From Haloarcula rubripromontorii (GTDB taxonomy: Archaea; Halobacteriota; Halobacteria; Halobacteriales; Haloarculaceae), in NCBI RefSeq assembly GCF_001280425.1, contig NZ_LIUF01000001.1, positions 62,001-126,000 on the forward strand: DNA of 64,000 nucleotides. Reading direction: 5' to 3'. How positions within the stretch are numbered: the stretch's first letter is position 1; each line of letters begins with the position of its first letter. Positions 8,776 through 17,590 of the stretch are shown here, piece by piece. Under the pieces are notes generated by a model. That model was not told the origin of the DNA. It searched no databases and saw only the letters and a program-made list of their open reading frames with translations. Made by a program: the position numbers and the translations under genes.

Positions 8776-11100
8776 TTAGTCGTCCCCCACCGCGGCCGTG
8801 CTGTCGGAGCCCGTCCCGGCGGAGCTTTCGACGGTAAAGCGGTCCAGTAGCGATTCGAGGTCGTCAGCCCGCTGTCGGAGCTCCGTCGCGGAGTCCGACA
8901 CTTCGTCGATGGACGCGGACTGGTCCTGTGCCGCGCCGGCCACGGTGTCGGCCTCCGTCGCCGTCTGCTGGCTGATGGTCGTCAGGTCGTCGATGGTCCC
9001 CATCACGTCCTGTGCGGTCCGGGCCTGCTCCTCGGTCGCCCGGTCGATTTCCTGAATACCGGTGTCGACCTCCTCCGTGTACTCGACGATGGTCTCCAGC
9101 GCGTCGACGGTCTCCTCGACCGTCGAGACGCCTTCGGTGATCCGTGCACTGGTCGACTCCATCGTCTCGACGGTGTCGCCGGCCTGTTCCTGAATGCCTT
9201 CGATGCGCTGTTCGATATCGGCGGCGGCCTCCTTGGTCTCCTCCGCGAGACCCTTGATTTCGTCGGCGACGACGGCGAAGCCCTCGCCGTCGCCGTCCGC
9301 GTGCGCGGCCTCGATGGAAGCGTTCAGAGCGAGCATGTTCGTCTGCTCAACGATGCTCGTGATGACGCCGACGATTTCACCGATCTCGTCGAGTTCCTCG
9401 TCGAGCGCGTTGATCTCCGCGACGGTCTCGCCGGTCTCGTCCTCGATTGCGCTCATCTCCGCGATGGCCTCCTGTGCGGCCTCGCGGCCGTCCTCGCCGA
9501 CCTCGGCGGCCGACTGGGACGTGTCGGCGACCTGCTGGGCGGAGGAGGCGACTTGCTGTGCGGTCGCCGAGAGATTCTGCATCTCGGCAGCCGCCGATTC
9601 GAGGCCTTCGTTTTGCTCGGTCGTGCCCTCGAAAATCTCGTTTATCGACTTCGACACCTGCTTGCTGGCCTGATCGACTCGTTCCGCGTTCGAGTTAACA
9701 CGGTCGCTAGACTGGATGACGTTGGCCGCGAACGCCTTCATGTCCGCAATGGTGTCTTCGAGTGCGTCCAGCGTCGTGTTGATGTCCTCGCCGACCTCCG
9801 CCATCGCGTCGTTCATACTGTCCGTCTCCACCCGCGCGGTGAGGTCGCCGGCGGCGGCGGCCTCCAGCGCGTCGCTGTACTGCTGGGCCTTGAGTTCGAG
9901 GTGGCCGGTCAGCGCCTCCATCTCGTTGCGTTCGGATTCGACATCCTCGCGGGCCGCCTGTGCCTGCTCTTTGGCCTCCTCGGCTTCCTGCCGGGCAGTT
10001 TCGGCCTCGGAAATCTGCGTTCGGAGGTTCGTCCGCATGTTGTCGAAGGCCGCATAGAGCGTTCCAAACTCGTCTTCGCGGGACGTATCGAGGTCAACGT
10101 CAAGCTCACCATCGGCCATCGATTCGGCCTTCACCGAAAGCCGCCGTAGCGACGCAATCGTGTTGCCACCGATCGTGACCCCGATGAGTCCGAGGTTGAC
10201 GACGGCGAGCAGGATGAGCGCGATGAGGTCGGAGTTGATCTGGTCGCTCAGCGCGTAGGCGACCTCCGGGTCGGAGTGAACCATGACGACCCAGTCTTTC
10301 GACTCAAGGGCGCTCAGCCCCATCAGCATGCTGTCAGTCTCGTGGAACGCGCTCTCGCCGGGTTCGAGCGTGCCCAGTGGGTCCGACTCCATCCGCGAAA
10401 TCGGTGCCGTCGACCCTATCATCGAGACGTTGGGGTGGGAAACGAACTCGCCCTCAGTGTTGACGACCGTGGTAAATGACCCATCGCGCTGGTTCGATAT
10501 CTGATCGGCCTTCTCTCGGAGGTCGATCATGTACACGAGCGCTCTGTCTTCGTCTCCGGGGACCGGCGAAACGACGGCAACTATCGGGTGGTCAACGACC
10601 GAGACAGAGAACGGCTCTGTCACATGCGTGTCGTCGGCGTCGTCGAACTGTGGCGGGTCCGTTGCGAACGGGGCCCCCTGCTCGGCAGCGTTGACCCCGA
10701 CGAAGTCCTGATTCGAACTGGCGCGAATCTCGTTTGTCTCGGTGTCGAAGTAGTGCACTGCAACGACACCGGGTGGCAGTTCCTCGTTGGACCGTAGCTC
10801 CGCCAGTCGTTGCTGTTTCTCCGCTGCTGTTCCGTCAGTAAACACGGGAAGTCGCGACACCGACCGGACGTTCCGGCGCGATGTTGTCACCCATTCATCC
10901 AATTGTTCGGCTTGCGTCTCTGACAGCGCCGTAATGTCGTCTGCCACATCTTCCTCAAGGGTGGCGGACGCCTGCACGCTTGTCAGGACCCCAACAGCGA
11001 TAATGACAATTATCGCAAATGAAAGTGCCAGCCCGAGTCTGGCAGCGTAACTGCCAGCAATAAAACTCGGGAGTGGCGAATCCCTATCTGGTTCCATCAT
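8776..11100 (-). CDS. htr2: Sensory rhodopsin II transducer HtrII (methyl-accepting)
   Basis: A 774-residue membrane signal transducer. TM1 is at about 22-43 and TM2 at about 292-313, flanking an extracellular domain of about 250 residues, probably Cache-like. HAMP modules follow at about 313-365 and 405-460, then the long methyl-accepting coiled coil with its conserved tip (EQTNMLALNASIEAAH at 585-600, then GFAVVADEI). Length and the large ectodomain resemble Halobacterium HtrII, which also mediates serine chemotaxis, rather than the short Natronomonas HtrII. A dual light and chemical sensor is therefore plausible. It lies immediately upstream of sop2. Start: ATG at 11100, or the second ATG at 11097. 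Confidence 0.92.
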   Translation of the reverse strand: MMEPDRDSPLPSFIAGSYAARLGLALSFAIIVIIAVGVLTSVQASATLEEDVADDITALSETQAEQLDEWVTTSRRNVRSVSRLPVFTDGTAAEKQQRLAELRSNEELPPGVVAVHYFDTETNEIRASSNQDFVGVNAAEQGAPFATDPPQFDDADDTHVTEPFSVSVVDHPIVAVVSPVPGDEDRALVYMIDLREKADQISNQRDGSFTTVVNTEGEFVSHPNVSMIGSTAPISRMESDPLGTLEPGESAFHETDSMLMGLSALESKDWVVMVHSDPEVAYALSDQINSDLIALILLAVVNLGLIGVTIGGNTIASLRRLSVKAESMADGELDVDLDTSREDEFGTLYAAFDNMRTNLRTQISEAETARQEAEEAKEQAQAAREDVESERNEMEALTGHLELKAQQYSDALEAAAAGDLTARVETDSMNDAMAEVGEDINTTLDALEDTIADMKAFAANVIQSSDRVNSNAERVDQASKQVSKSINEIFEGTTEQNEGLESAAAEMQNLSATAQQVASSAQQVADTSQSAAEVGEDGREAAQEAIAEMSAIEDETGETVAEINALDEELDEIGEIVGVITSIVEQTNMLALNASIEAAHADGDGEGFAVVADEIKGLAEETKEAAADIEQRIEGIQEQAGDTVETMESTSARITEGVSTVEETVDALETIVEYTEEVDTGIQEIDRATEEQARTAQDVMGTIDDLTTISQQTATEADTVAGAAQDQSASIDEVSDSATELRQRADDLESLLDRFTVESSAGTGSDSTAAVGDD

Positions 11101-11120
11101 CCATTTCTATGCAAACATCC

Positions 11121-11130
11121 TAATAAAGGG
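11121..11130 (-). promoter_or_regulatory. TATA-like element of htr2-sop2
   Basis: On the minus strand, CCCTTTATTA is centred about 25 nt before the htr2 start at 11100, which predicts a leaderless operon transcript. Confidence 0.55.
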
Positions 11131-11370
11131 TTGGTGCGCAATTTTCACCGTTGATAAACGACATGGCCAACAGCGGAAATCCCTCGCCTCGCAACGGCTA
11201 ACAGTGTAAGATCTGGCGCTCGGATGACGTACACTACAGTTGCCGGGCTGAGCACTGACCCGCTGCTGTCAGCGATGCCGCTTCGTGGACGGCGATATGC
11301 AGAGACCCGCATTCGAGTCCGCCCGGCCTGTGGGGAAAGGTTTTCCCGATACCACCAGAGGCATACGCCA

Positions 11371-12327
11371 ATGCGTGCTGTACGATTCCACGAATACGGC
11401 GGGACAGACGTACTTCGTGTCGACGACATCGAACGACCTACACCGGGCCCGGAGGAGGTCCTGCTCGAAGTAGAGGCAGCGGCGGTTAATCCGGTCGATA
11501 CGTACTTCCGGACCGGCGACTACGAGCCGGGCGAACTGCCCTGGATACCGGGGTCGGACTGTGCTGGGACCGTCGCCGCGACTGGCGAGCGCGTGGCTTC
11601 TGTCACCGAAGGCGACCGAGCGTTCGCGACCGGACTGGGCAACTGGCTCCAGGGGACCTGCGCAGAGTACGTCACTGTTCCCGAATCACATCTGGCGCAG
11701 CTCCCTGAAGCGGTGTCCGCGGAGGCAGGCGCGGCCGTCGCGCTCGTCGGTGTCACCGCCTGGCAGACGCTCGTCACGGCGTGCTCGCTGGAGCCGGCCG
11801 AGCGAGCGCTGATTCACGGCGGGAGCGGCGGCGTCGGCCATATCGCGGTCCAGTTGGCTGCGGCGAACGGGGCGCAAGTCACGACGACAGCATCACCGAA
11901 CTACCACGACCAACTGGTCGACCTCGGCGCGGACGACGTGTTCGACTACAGCCGAGGAGACCTCGCCGACGCGGTAGTCAAGGCCGGCGCACCGGACGTG
12001 ATTCTCGACCACCGGCTCGACGACTATCTCGCGTTCGACGCCGAGGTGGCCGCGCAGGGCGCGCGGATCGCCGCTATCGGGAACACCGACCCCGCGGCGA
12101 CGTTCGAGAACGTCCCGCGCTGTCGGGCGAAAGCCCTCAGTGTCCACCACGTCTCGATGTTCAACACGCCCGAGTTCAGCGCGGTGCTTGCCCGGCTCGC
12201 GACGCTCATGGCCGAGGACGAACTGGCGCCGGTCGTCGCCCGCCGCTACGACCTCGAAGACGTCCCGACCGCTCACGACGACGTGCTGAACGACAGCTTC
12301 CTCGGCAAGCTCGTCGTCACGCCGTAG
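11371..12327 (+). CDS. Quinone oxidoreductase-like MDR family protein
   Basis: A 318-residue medium-chain dehydrogenase/reductase of the zeta-crystallin/quinone oxidoreductase type. A GroES-like N-terminal domain (MRAVRFHEYGGTDVLRVDDI, AVNPVDTYFRTGDY) is followed by a Rossmann domain with an NADPH-binding GGSGGVGHIAVQLA. The zinc-binding cysteine cluster of alcohol dehydrogenases is absent, so NADPH-dependent reduction of quinones or enones is more likely than alcohol oxidation. I chose the ATG at 11371 because the family begins exactly there; the open frame extends back to 11224 but lacks family similarity. It is followed by an independently promoted SDR gene. Confidence 0.85.
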   Translation: MRAVRFHEYGGTDVLRVDDIERPTPGPEEVLLEVEAAAVNPVDTYFRTGDYEPGELPWIPGSDCAGTVAATGERVASVTEGDRAFATGLGNWLQGTCAEYVTVPESHLAQLPEAVSAEAGAAVALVGVTAWQTLVTACSLEPAERALIHGGSGGVGHIAVQLAAANGAQVTTTASPNYHDQLVDLGADDVFDYSRGDLADAVVKAGAPDVILDHRLDDYLAFDAEVAAQGARIAAIGNTDPAATFENVPRCRAKALSVHHVSMFNTPEFSAVLARLATLMAEDELAPVVARRYDLEDVPTAHDDVLNDSFLGKLVVTP

Positions 12328-12356
12328 CCGAGCGCCAACAGGGGGTAGCGGACGGA

Positions 12357-12366
12357 CCTTTATTTT
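12357..12366 (+). promoter_or_regulatory. TATA-like box of the SDR gene
   Basis: CCTTTATTTT is centred about 27 nt before the ATG at 12389, fitting a leaderless start. Confidence 0.5.
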
Positions 12367-12388
12367 CCTGCTACTCGTTGTCACAGGT

Positions 12389-13099
12389 ATGTCAGCAGAG
12401 TTTAATTTCGACGGCGAGGTAGCACTGATCACGGGCATTGGTGGGGCACTGGGGAGCGCGGTCGCGGACGCCTTCCTCAAAGCCGATGCGACCGTCTGTG
12501 GCAGCGACATCATCGAACCGAACACTGAGGATTTCCTGTTGTCTGAGCCCGAGCGAGTCGACTTCTACCAGGGAGATTTCAGCGACGAGGACGATGTGGC
12601 CGAAGTCATCGACACCGTGATTGCGGACCACGGACGGCTTGACTACCTGTTGAACATCGCCGGCACCTGGCGCGGGGGCACACCAATCGACGAGACGGAC
12701 GTGGACACGTTCGATTTCCTGTTCGACGTGAACCTCAAAACGATGTTCCTGGCGTCGAAACACGCGATTCCGCACCTGCGGGACACGGAGGGCGCGATTG
12801 TCTCCGTGTCTGCGCGAACGTCACTGGAGGGTGGTGAGGGCGACGGCATCTACCGGGCGACGAAGGCCGGCGTCCGACTCCTGACCGAGACAATCGCGGA
12901 GGAGAACCTCGGATCCGTCCGGGCTAACGCTGTCATGCCGAGCGTCATCGATACCCCGATGAACCGCGAGATGATGCCCGACGCCGACACCGAGTCGTGG
13001 GTCGACCCGAGAGACATCGCAGCGGTGATACTGTTTCTCTGTTCGGAGGCCGCAACCGTGACGAGCGGCGCAGCGGTTCCGGTGTACGGCGAGGTCTGA
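12389..13099 (+). CDS. Short-chain dehydrogenase/reductase (SDR)
   Basis: A 236-residue classical SDR. The cofactor loop is TGIGGALG at 15-22, a variant of TGxxxGxG. NIAG is at 89-92, catalytic Asn at about 115, Ser141 (VSVSARTS), and the Tyr155-x-x-x-Lys159 pair (YRATK). Asp40 at the end of the second strand suggests NAD rather than NADP preference. The substrate cannot be deduced; FabG-like or sugar/alcohol dehydrogenation are both possible. It is monogenic with its own TATA-like box, so it is probably not co-transcribed with the oxidoreductase 61 nt upstream. Confidence 0.85.
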   Translation: MSAEFNFDGEVALITGIGGALGSAVADAFLKADATVCGSDIIEPNTEDFLLSEPERVDFYQGDFSDEDDVAEVIDTVIADHGRLDYLLNIAGTWRGGTPIDETDVDTFDFLFDVNLKTMFLASKHAIPHLRDTEGAIVSVSARTSLEGGEGDGIYRATKAGVRLLTETIAEENLGSVRANAVMPSVIDTPMNREMMPDADTESWVDPRDIAAVILFLCSEAATVTSGAAVPVYGEV

Positions 13100-13261
13100 C
13101 CCGCAACCGGTTCGGGCCAGCCCTGCATATCGCACAGTCACACACCCGAAAACAGTCAAAAATTCAATAACACGGCTCGCTCAGGTGCTGCCACTCAGTT
13201 TCTGGAAGCGTGTTTCAATCCAGACACTATCGGCCCGTATCGTCAACTGGAATCACGGTGG

Positions 13262-13269
13262 TTTTTATA
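13262..13269 (+). promoter_or_regulatory. TATA box of the NSS transporter gene
   Basis: TTTTTATA is centred about 29 nt before the ATG at 13295, a standard haloarchaeal leaderless promoter arrangement. Confidence 0.6.
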
Positions 13270-13294
13270 CCCCAACATAATATGCCGCATCACA

Positions 13295-14632
13295 ATGAGT
13301 GACAGAGAAACGTGGGCCTCACGGCTCGGGTTCCTTCTCGCAGCGATCGGTAGCGCAGTCGGTCTCGGAAACATCTGGCAGTTCCCGTTCAAGACCGCGA
13401 CAAACGGTGGCGCAGTGTTCCTCGTCTTCTACCTCGTCGCCGTGTTGCTCATCGGCTTCCCGGCAATGTTAGCAGAGTTCATCATCGGACGGCGAACGAA
13501 CCGTAATGCCGTCGACGCGTTCGCTGAACTCGGATTCAAGCAGTGGCGGGTCGTCGGTGGCCTCGGCGTCTTTACGGGGTTCTGGATTCTCTCGTATTAC
13601 AACGTCGTCGGTGGATGGGTCATGCGGTATATCCTCGGTAGCGCAACGGGCGCATACTTCGGAAACTCCGCGGAGTACTTCGGAGCCATCTCCAGTGGCC
13701 CGGAAGCCGTCGTCGGACAAGCGCTGTTCCTGCTCATCTGTGTCGGCATCGTCGCAGTGGGTGTCGAGGACGGTATCGAGAAGGCGACGAAGGTGATGGT
13801 CCCCAGCATCGTTCTCCTCATGCTTGGGATGGCGGCCTGGGTCACCACGCTCGAGGGAGCGGGGGCTGGCTACAGCTACTTCCTCTCCCCGGACTTCTCC
13901 ACGCTGGCGGCGAACGCTGGCGACCTGATTCCGTTCGCAGTGGGCCAGGCGTTTTTCACCCTCTCGCTGGGGATGGCAGCCATGATTACTTACTCCTCGT
14001 ACATCGGTGACGACGAGAGCCTCCCGGTCGATGGCGGCATCATCGTCGTGACGAACACACTCGTCGGTGTGCTGGCCGGGCTCGTCGTGTTCCCGATTCT
14101 CTTCGCCATCGGCATCAGTCCCGACACCAGCGGCCCGTCGGCCATCTTCGTCGCGATGGCATCGGCGTTCCCACAGCTACCGGGGGGACGACTCCTCGGC
14201 GTCGTGTTCTTCGGTGTCGTCCTCATCGCCGCAATCTCCTCTGCCATTAGCCTGCTCGAAGTTGCAGTCTCCTACGGCGTCGACAACACGTCGTACTCGC
14301 GGGTGTCGCTGTCAGCGATGCTCGGGGCTGTGCTGTTCGTGCTCGGCTTCCCGTCGGCCTGGGACCTGGCGTGGTTCGGCTGGTTCGACACGCTCGCGTA
14401 CAAGCTGTTCCTCCCGCTGTCGGTGCTGCTCATCCTCGTGTTCGTCGGCTGGGTGCTCTCCTCGAACGCGGTTGCTGAACTCCGACAGGGAACGGGTGGA
14501 CTCCGGGCGTTCGGCCCGGCTTGGCTCTGGATGGTCCGGACAGTAGTCATCCTCGGTGTCATCCTGACGCTGGGCCTCGGACTACAGACACTCCTCCTCG
14601 CTGAGGACCCCGCGATCATCCCGCCGATATAA
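13295..14632 (+). CDS. Sodium-dependent transporter, NSS/SNF family
   Basis: A 445-residue polytopic membrane protein of the neurotransmitter:sodium symporter family, which takes up amino acids or related amines with Na+. The TM1 unwound sodium/substrate site is seen as AIGSAVGLGNIWQFPF at 17-32. TM3, TM6 (GQAFFTLSLGMAAMITYSSY) and TM8 (AAISSAISLLEVAVSY) motifs are also recognisable. The length fits the 11-12 TM prokaryotic form. The substrate is not predictable from sequence. It has its own promoter, and its 3' end faces the convergent eamA gene across 181 nt in which I see no feature. Confidence 0.9.
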   Translation: MSDRETWASRLGFLLAAIGSAVGLGNIWQFPFKTATNGGAVFLVFYLVAVLLIGFPAMLAEFIIGRRTNRNAVDAFAELGFKQWRVVGGLGVFTGFWILSYYNVVGGWVMRYILGSATGAYFGNSAEYFGAISSGPEAVVGQALFLLICVGIVAVGVEDGIEKATKVMVPSIVLLMLGMAAWVTTLEGAGAGYSYFLSPDFSTLAANAGDLIPFAVGQAFFTLSLGMAAMITYSSYIGDDESLPVDGGIIVVTNTLVGVLAGLVVFPILFAIGISPDTSGPSAIFVAMASAFPQLPGGRLLGVVFFGVVLIAAISSAISLLEVAVSYGVDNTSYSRVSLSAMLGAVLFVLGFPSAWDLAWFGWFDTLAYKLFLPLSVLLILVFVGWVLSSNAVAELRQGTGGLRAFGPAWLWMVRTVVILGVILTLGLGLQTLLLAEDPAIIPPI

Positions 14633-14813
14633 CCGACGTACGGCATCGGTTTCCCGCCGCCTTCTTCTCGGTCGTTCGTAGTGACCGCCCAGAATGTGCG
14701 GTCGTCACAAGAAATAGCGACAGAAGGCCAGACATCGTTTCGCGGGATGTTGCGTCTCTCTCACGCATCGTCTAGGCGGTTGCCAGCAGGCATATGGCCC
14801 CCTAACGTCTGTC

Positions 14814-15794
14814 TCAGTCGGACTCGAATCCGCGCGGCTCGTCCGCAATCCCCAGACTTTCCGACACGGTGTCAGTCTCGTCAGTAGTACCCGGGAGCAG
14901 TGCCCGGATGTCGACCGACTCGCTGCCAAGTACCACGAAGCCCGTGAAGATCGTCAGGAAGCCCGCCACTGCGGTCGGGGTGATCGCCTCGCCAAGCAGG
15001 GCCCACCCGCCGAGCGTCGACACGACGGGGACCACGTAGAAGATGAGGTTGGCCTGGATTGCCCCGGTGACATCGAGCAGGCCGAAGTAGGCGATGTAGG
15101 CGATTGCCCCGGCAAAGATACCGACGTACAGCAGGGCCGCAATCGCGGTCGGCGACCAGACCGCCGTGGCTGCTGATTCGCCCATACCGATGCTCAGCGC
15201 GTGACAGAACGCAGCGGCGACGGGGAGCGCCCACGCGGTTCGGACCGTACTCGACAGGCCGCCGCCGGACCAGCGGATGAGGACACTGCCCAGCGCCGCG
15301 CTGGTCGCGCCAGCGAACAGGACGAGCTTGCCGATGCCCCCGCTCAAGAGCATCGCCGGGTCGGGGCTGACGACGAGGCCGACGCCGAGCAGGCCGATAA
15401 CCATGCCGAGACCACCGCGGGCCGAAAGTCGCTCGTCGGAAAGCAGGAGCGCGGCGAACACCGGTGTCAGTATCGGATTGAGACTGAACACGATAGCGGC
15501 AACCGCGCTGGTGGCGGACTGCTGGCCCACGAATATCAGCGCGTTCGTGAGACCGAGCGCGAACAGACCCGTCGAAAGAATCCCCAGCACGTCGCCGCGA
15601 GTCCGTGGGAGCAGTTCGTCCCGGGACCGCGTCACGGCGACGTAACCGAGGAGTACGACAGCGGCGATATCGAACCGCAGGGCGACGAACAGAAGCGGCG
15701 GGAGATACGACAACCCGGCCTTCGCACCGACGAAGGTCCCGCCAAGCAGGACACTGGCAACGGCAGCGAGGGCGAACGCTCGGCGCGAAATCAT
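14814..15794 (-). CDS. EamA/DMT-family transporter
   Basis: A 326-residue membrane protein with ten predicted helices in two EamA repeats (about 5-137 and 148-290), typical of drug/metabolite exporters. I chose the ATG at 15794 (MISRRAFALAAVASVLLGG), which begins exactly at TM1; the open frame extends to 15959 but that part is Cys/Arg-rich and unlike the family. The second repeat contains YVGIFAGAIAYIAYFGLLD, a characteristic EamA segment. It is divergent from the winged-helix regulator at 16019, with palindromes in the shared 224-nt region, so it is the likely target of that regulator. The substrate is unknown. Confidence 0.85.
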   Translation of the reverse strand: MISRRAFALAAVASVLLGGTFVGAKAGLSYLPPLLFVALRFDIAAVVLLGYVAVTRSRDELLPRTRGDVLGILSTGLFALGLTNALIFVGQQSATSAVAAIVFSLNPILTPVFAALLLSDERLSARGGLGMVIGLLGVGLVVSPDPAMLLSGGIGKLVLFAGATSAALGSVLIRWSGGGLSSTVRTAWALPVAAAFCHALSIGMGESAATAVWSPTAIAALLYVGIFAGAIAYIAYFGLLDVTGAIQANLIFYVVPVVSTLGGWALLGEAITPTAVAGFLTIFTGFVVLGSESVDIRALLPGTTDETDTVSESLGIADEPRGFESD

Positions 15795-15867
15795 GCCACC
15801 ACCTCGTATATGTTTCCTGAAACAACTGCACAGCCGACAGAGAGAACACGTGGAGAAACCTGACTCA

Positions 15868-15887
15868 TCGTACTCTATAGTATGATA
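15868..15887. promoter_or_regulatory. Imperfect palindrome upstream of eamA
   Basis: ATCGTACT-CTAT-AGTATGAT has 8-bp arms with one mismatch and sits about 75 nt before the eamA start, in the divergent promoter region. It is a candidate operator. Confidence 0.35.
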
Positions 15888-15963
15888 TCCGGACGTATAG
15901 TTCCGTTTAGAAAATCTTACATAACGCGAAACAGCTGAATACCCGTGGCGGATATTCACGGTG

Positions 15964-15976
15964 TGAAATTATTTCA
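15964..15976. promoter_or_regulatory. 13-nt perfect palindrome, candidate operator
   Basis: TGAAAT-T-ATTTCA is a perfect 6-bp inverted repeat in the eamA/regulator intergenic region. It lies 43-55 nt before the regulator start at 16019, close to where TFB/TBP would bind. Confidence 0.45.
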
Positions 15977-15978
15977 TA

Positions 15979-15998
15979 GTGCGAAAGCGCTTTAGCAC
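15979..15998. promoter_or_regulatory. 20-nt palindrome overlapping regulator promoter
   Basis: GTGCGAAAGC-GCTTTAGCAC has 10-bp arms with one mismatch. Its right half contains the only A/T-rich box (CTTTAG) at the correct distance (about 26 nt) from the ATG at 16019. A protein bound here would block TBP, consistent with autoregulation. Confidence 0.5.
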
Positions 15999-16018
15999 GG
16001 ACCCCATAACGTGACGAT

Positions 16019-16810
16019 ATGGAATCGGCGCTCGAAGAGATCGAGTTCCTCGCGCTCTCGTCGAACCGGGTCGGGGTGTTACGGCTTCTGGCAGCAGGGC
16101 CTCACTCACGCGGGGACCTCGCAGCCGAAACCGGTGCGTCACAGGCGACGCTCGGGCGTATCATCGCTGACTTCGAAGAGCGGTCGTGGATCCGCCGAAC
16201 TGGGGGCGAGTACGTCGCGACGGCGACAGGCCGCATCGTCGCTGACGGGTTCATCGACCTGCTCGACAGCCTCGAAACCGAGCAGCGACTTCGCGACATC
16301 GTCCAGTATCTGCCCACCGATGCGATGGACTTCGACCTGCAACATCTGGCCGACGCGACGATAACTGTCCCGAGCCAGACGCGCCCGAACGCGCCGGTCC
16401 AGCGACTCCTTGACCTGCTGCGGGACGCTGAGGAGGTCCGGACGTTCTCACATGCGTTCAACGACCAGGCAATTCGGGTCGTTCAGGAGCGGGTCACCGC
16501 CGACGAACAGCGGTTCTCGGGCGTGTTCTCGCCCGGCGCGATAGACGCACTGGCAGCAGACGACCGGCTCAGGAGTCGGCTCGAATCGCTGCGTTCCGAA
16601 CCGAACGCGTCGGTCAGGGTCCGAAACGACGGTGTGCCACTCGCGGTGATGATCGCCGACGACGTTGTGCATCTGCTGTTGCGGGACGACAACGGCGTGC
16701 TACAGGCGTCGGTCGATACGACCGCACCGGCCGTCCGCGAGTGGGCAATCGAGACGTTCGACACGTACTGGGACTCGGCCGAGCCGCTCTCGGAGGAGTG
16801 GTCGCTGTAA
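16019..16810 (+). CDS. Winged-helix transcriptional regulator, haloarchaeal TrmB/FilR1-like
   Basis: A 263-residue regulator. Residues about 10-75 form a winged helix (ALSSNRVGVLRLLAAG, DLAAETGASQATLGRIIADF, then wing WIRRTGGEYVATATG). The C-terminal 170 residues resemble the ligand/effector domain of methanogenesis-regulator-like haloarchaeal proteins (EEVRTFSHAFNDQAIRVVQE, VRVRNDGVPLAVMIADDVVHLLL). The gene is divergent from the EamA exporter and has palindromes over its own promoter, a layout typical of a regulator controlling itself and an adjacent transporter. The effector is not predictable. Confidence 0.8.
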   Translation: MESALEEIEFLALSSNRVGVLRLLAAGPHSRGDLAAETGASQATLGRIIADFEERSWIRRTGGEYVATATGRIVADGFIDLLDSLETEQRLRDIVQYLPTDAMDFDLQHLADATITVPSQTRPNAPVQRLLDLLRDAEEVRTFSHAFNDQAIRVVQERVTADEQRFSGVFSPGAIDALAADDRLRSRLESLRSEPNASVRVRNDGVPLAVMIADDVVHLLLRDDNGVLQASVDTTAPAVREWAIETFDTYWDSAEPLSEEWSL

Positions 16811-16825
16811 TAAGCAATCGAACCG

Positions 16826-17449
16826 CTACCGGACCAGATACGGGTCGTCGTTCGGCAGGAACCGCCCGAGGTCCGCCTCGCGGCGGTAGTCGGTCTTCAG
16901 CAGCGCAGTCAGCGCGTTGACGAGGGCGTCCTCATCGTCATCGGTCCACTCCGCAGGCTCCTTGATGGGGTAGACGAGCCAGCCGCTGCCGAGTACCTCG
17001 GTCCCGTGCAGCGCGTCCATGTCGATCGAGTCGGTCGGCTCGGCCGTTGTGTTCGCGAACACGTGTCGCGTGGCGCGCTCGCCGACGGGCAGGAGGACGT
17101 GGGCCGTGATGGCCCGGAGTTCCGTGTCGAACAGCGGTTCCTGGGCCTCGTAGTCGGCGTCTGTCGGCGGGTCGCCGCCGCACATATACAGATATGACAG
17201 GTACGTCTTCTCGACGGTCGGCGGAGTGCCGGCTTCGGCGAGCAGTCCGGCCTCGACGAGCGTCCGCTGGAGGCGTTCGCCCGCGGGATTATCGGTAAAC
17301 GGGATGCCTGACGTTTCGCCACCGTGGACGCCGGGGTGGTCGCCGATGACGTGGAAGTGGGCATTGGCATCGCCGTACCCCGGCACAAACGGCTCACACG
17401 GGGCGTCGAAGCCGAAGGGGTTGTGCTGGCGGGCCGTGACGTTCTTCAC
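16826..17449 (-). CDS. Uracil-DNA glycosylase family protein
   Basis: A 207-residue protein of the uracil-DNA glycosylase superfamily, expected to remove uracil or deaminated bases from DNA. Recognisable blocks are FHVIGDHPGVHGGE (catalytic/water-activating region), GIPFTDNPAGERLQRTL, and KTYLSYLYMCGGD. I chose the GTG at 17449 (VKNVTARQHNPFG) since family proteins begin with a similar segment and no ATG is available nearby. The frame stays open upstream to 19123, but that stretch is antisense to pccB and not a real extension. It is divergent from pccB across 141 nt. Confidence 0.75.
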   Translation of the reverse strand: MKNVTARQHNPFGFDAPCEPFVPGYGDANAHFHVIGDHPGVHGGETSGIPFTDNPAGERLQRTLVEAGLLAEAGTPPTVEKTYLSYLYMCGGDPPTDADYEAQEPLFDTELRAITAHVLLPVGERATRHVFANTTAEPTDSIDMDALHGTEVLGSGWLVYPIKEPAEWTDDDEDALVNALTALLKTDYRREADLGRFLPNDDPYLVR

Positions 17450-17590
17450 GCGCGATAGCAACAGGCCGCCGCTCAAAACTCCGCCGGTTTCGGCCACCGA
17501 ATACGGGAAATAATGGTTAAGTTTGATAACGCTTTTCTCGGATGCCCGCAAGGAGTCGGATATGTTCCGGTCCGGGAGAAGTGATGTGGC

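Noticed and set aside
14681..14887. 68-codon ORF between the NSS transporter and eamA
   Set aside because: It runs into the 3' end of eamA, has no conserved features and no promoter; chance ORF in a convergent gap.
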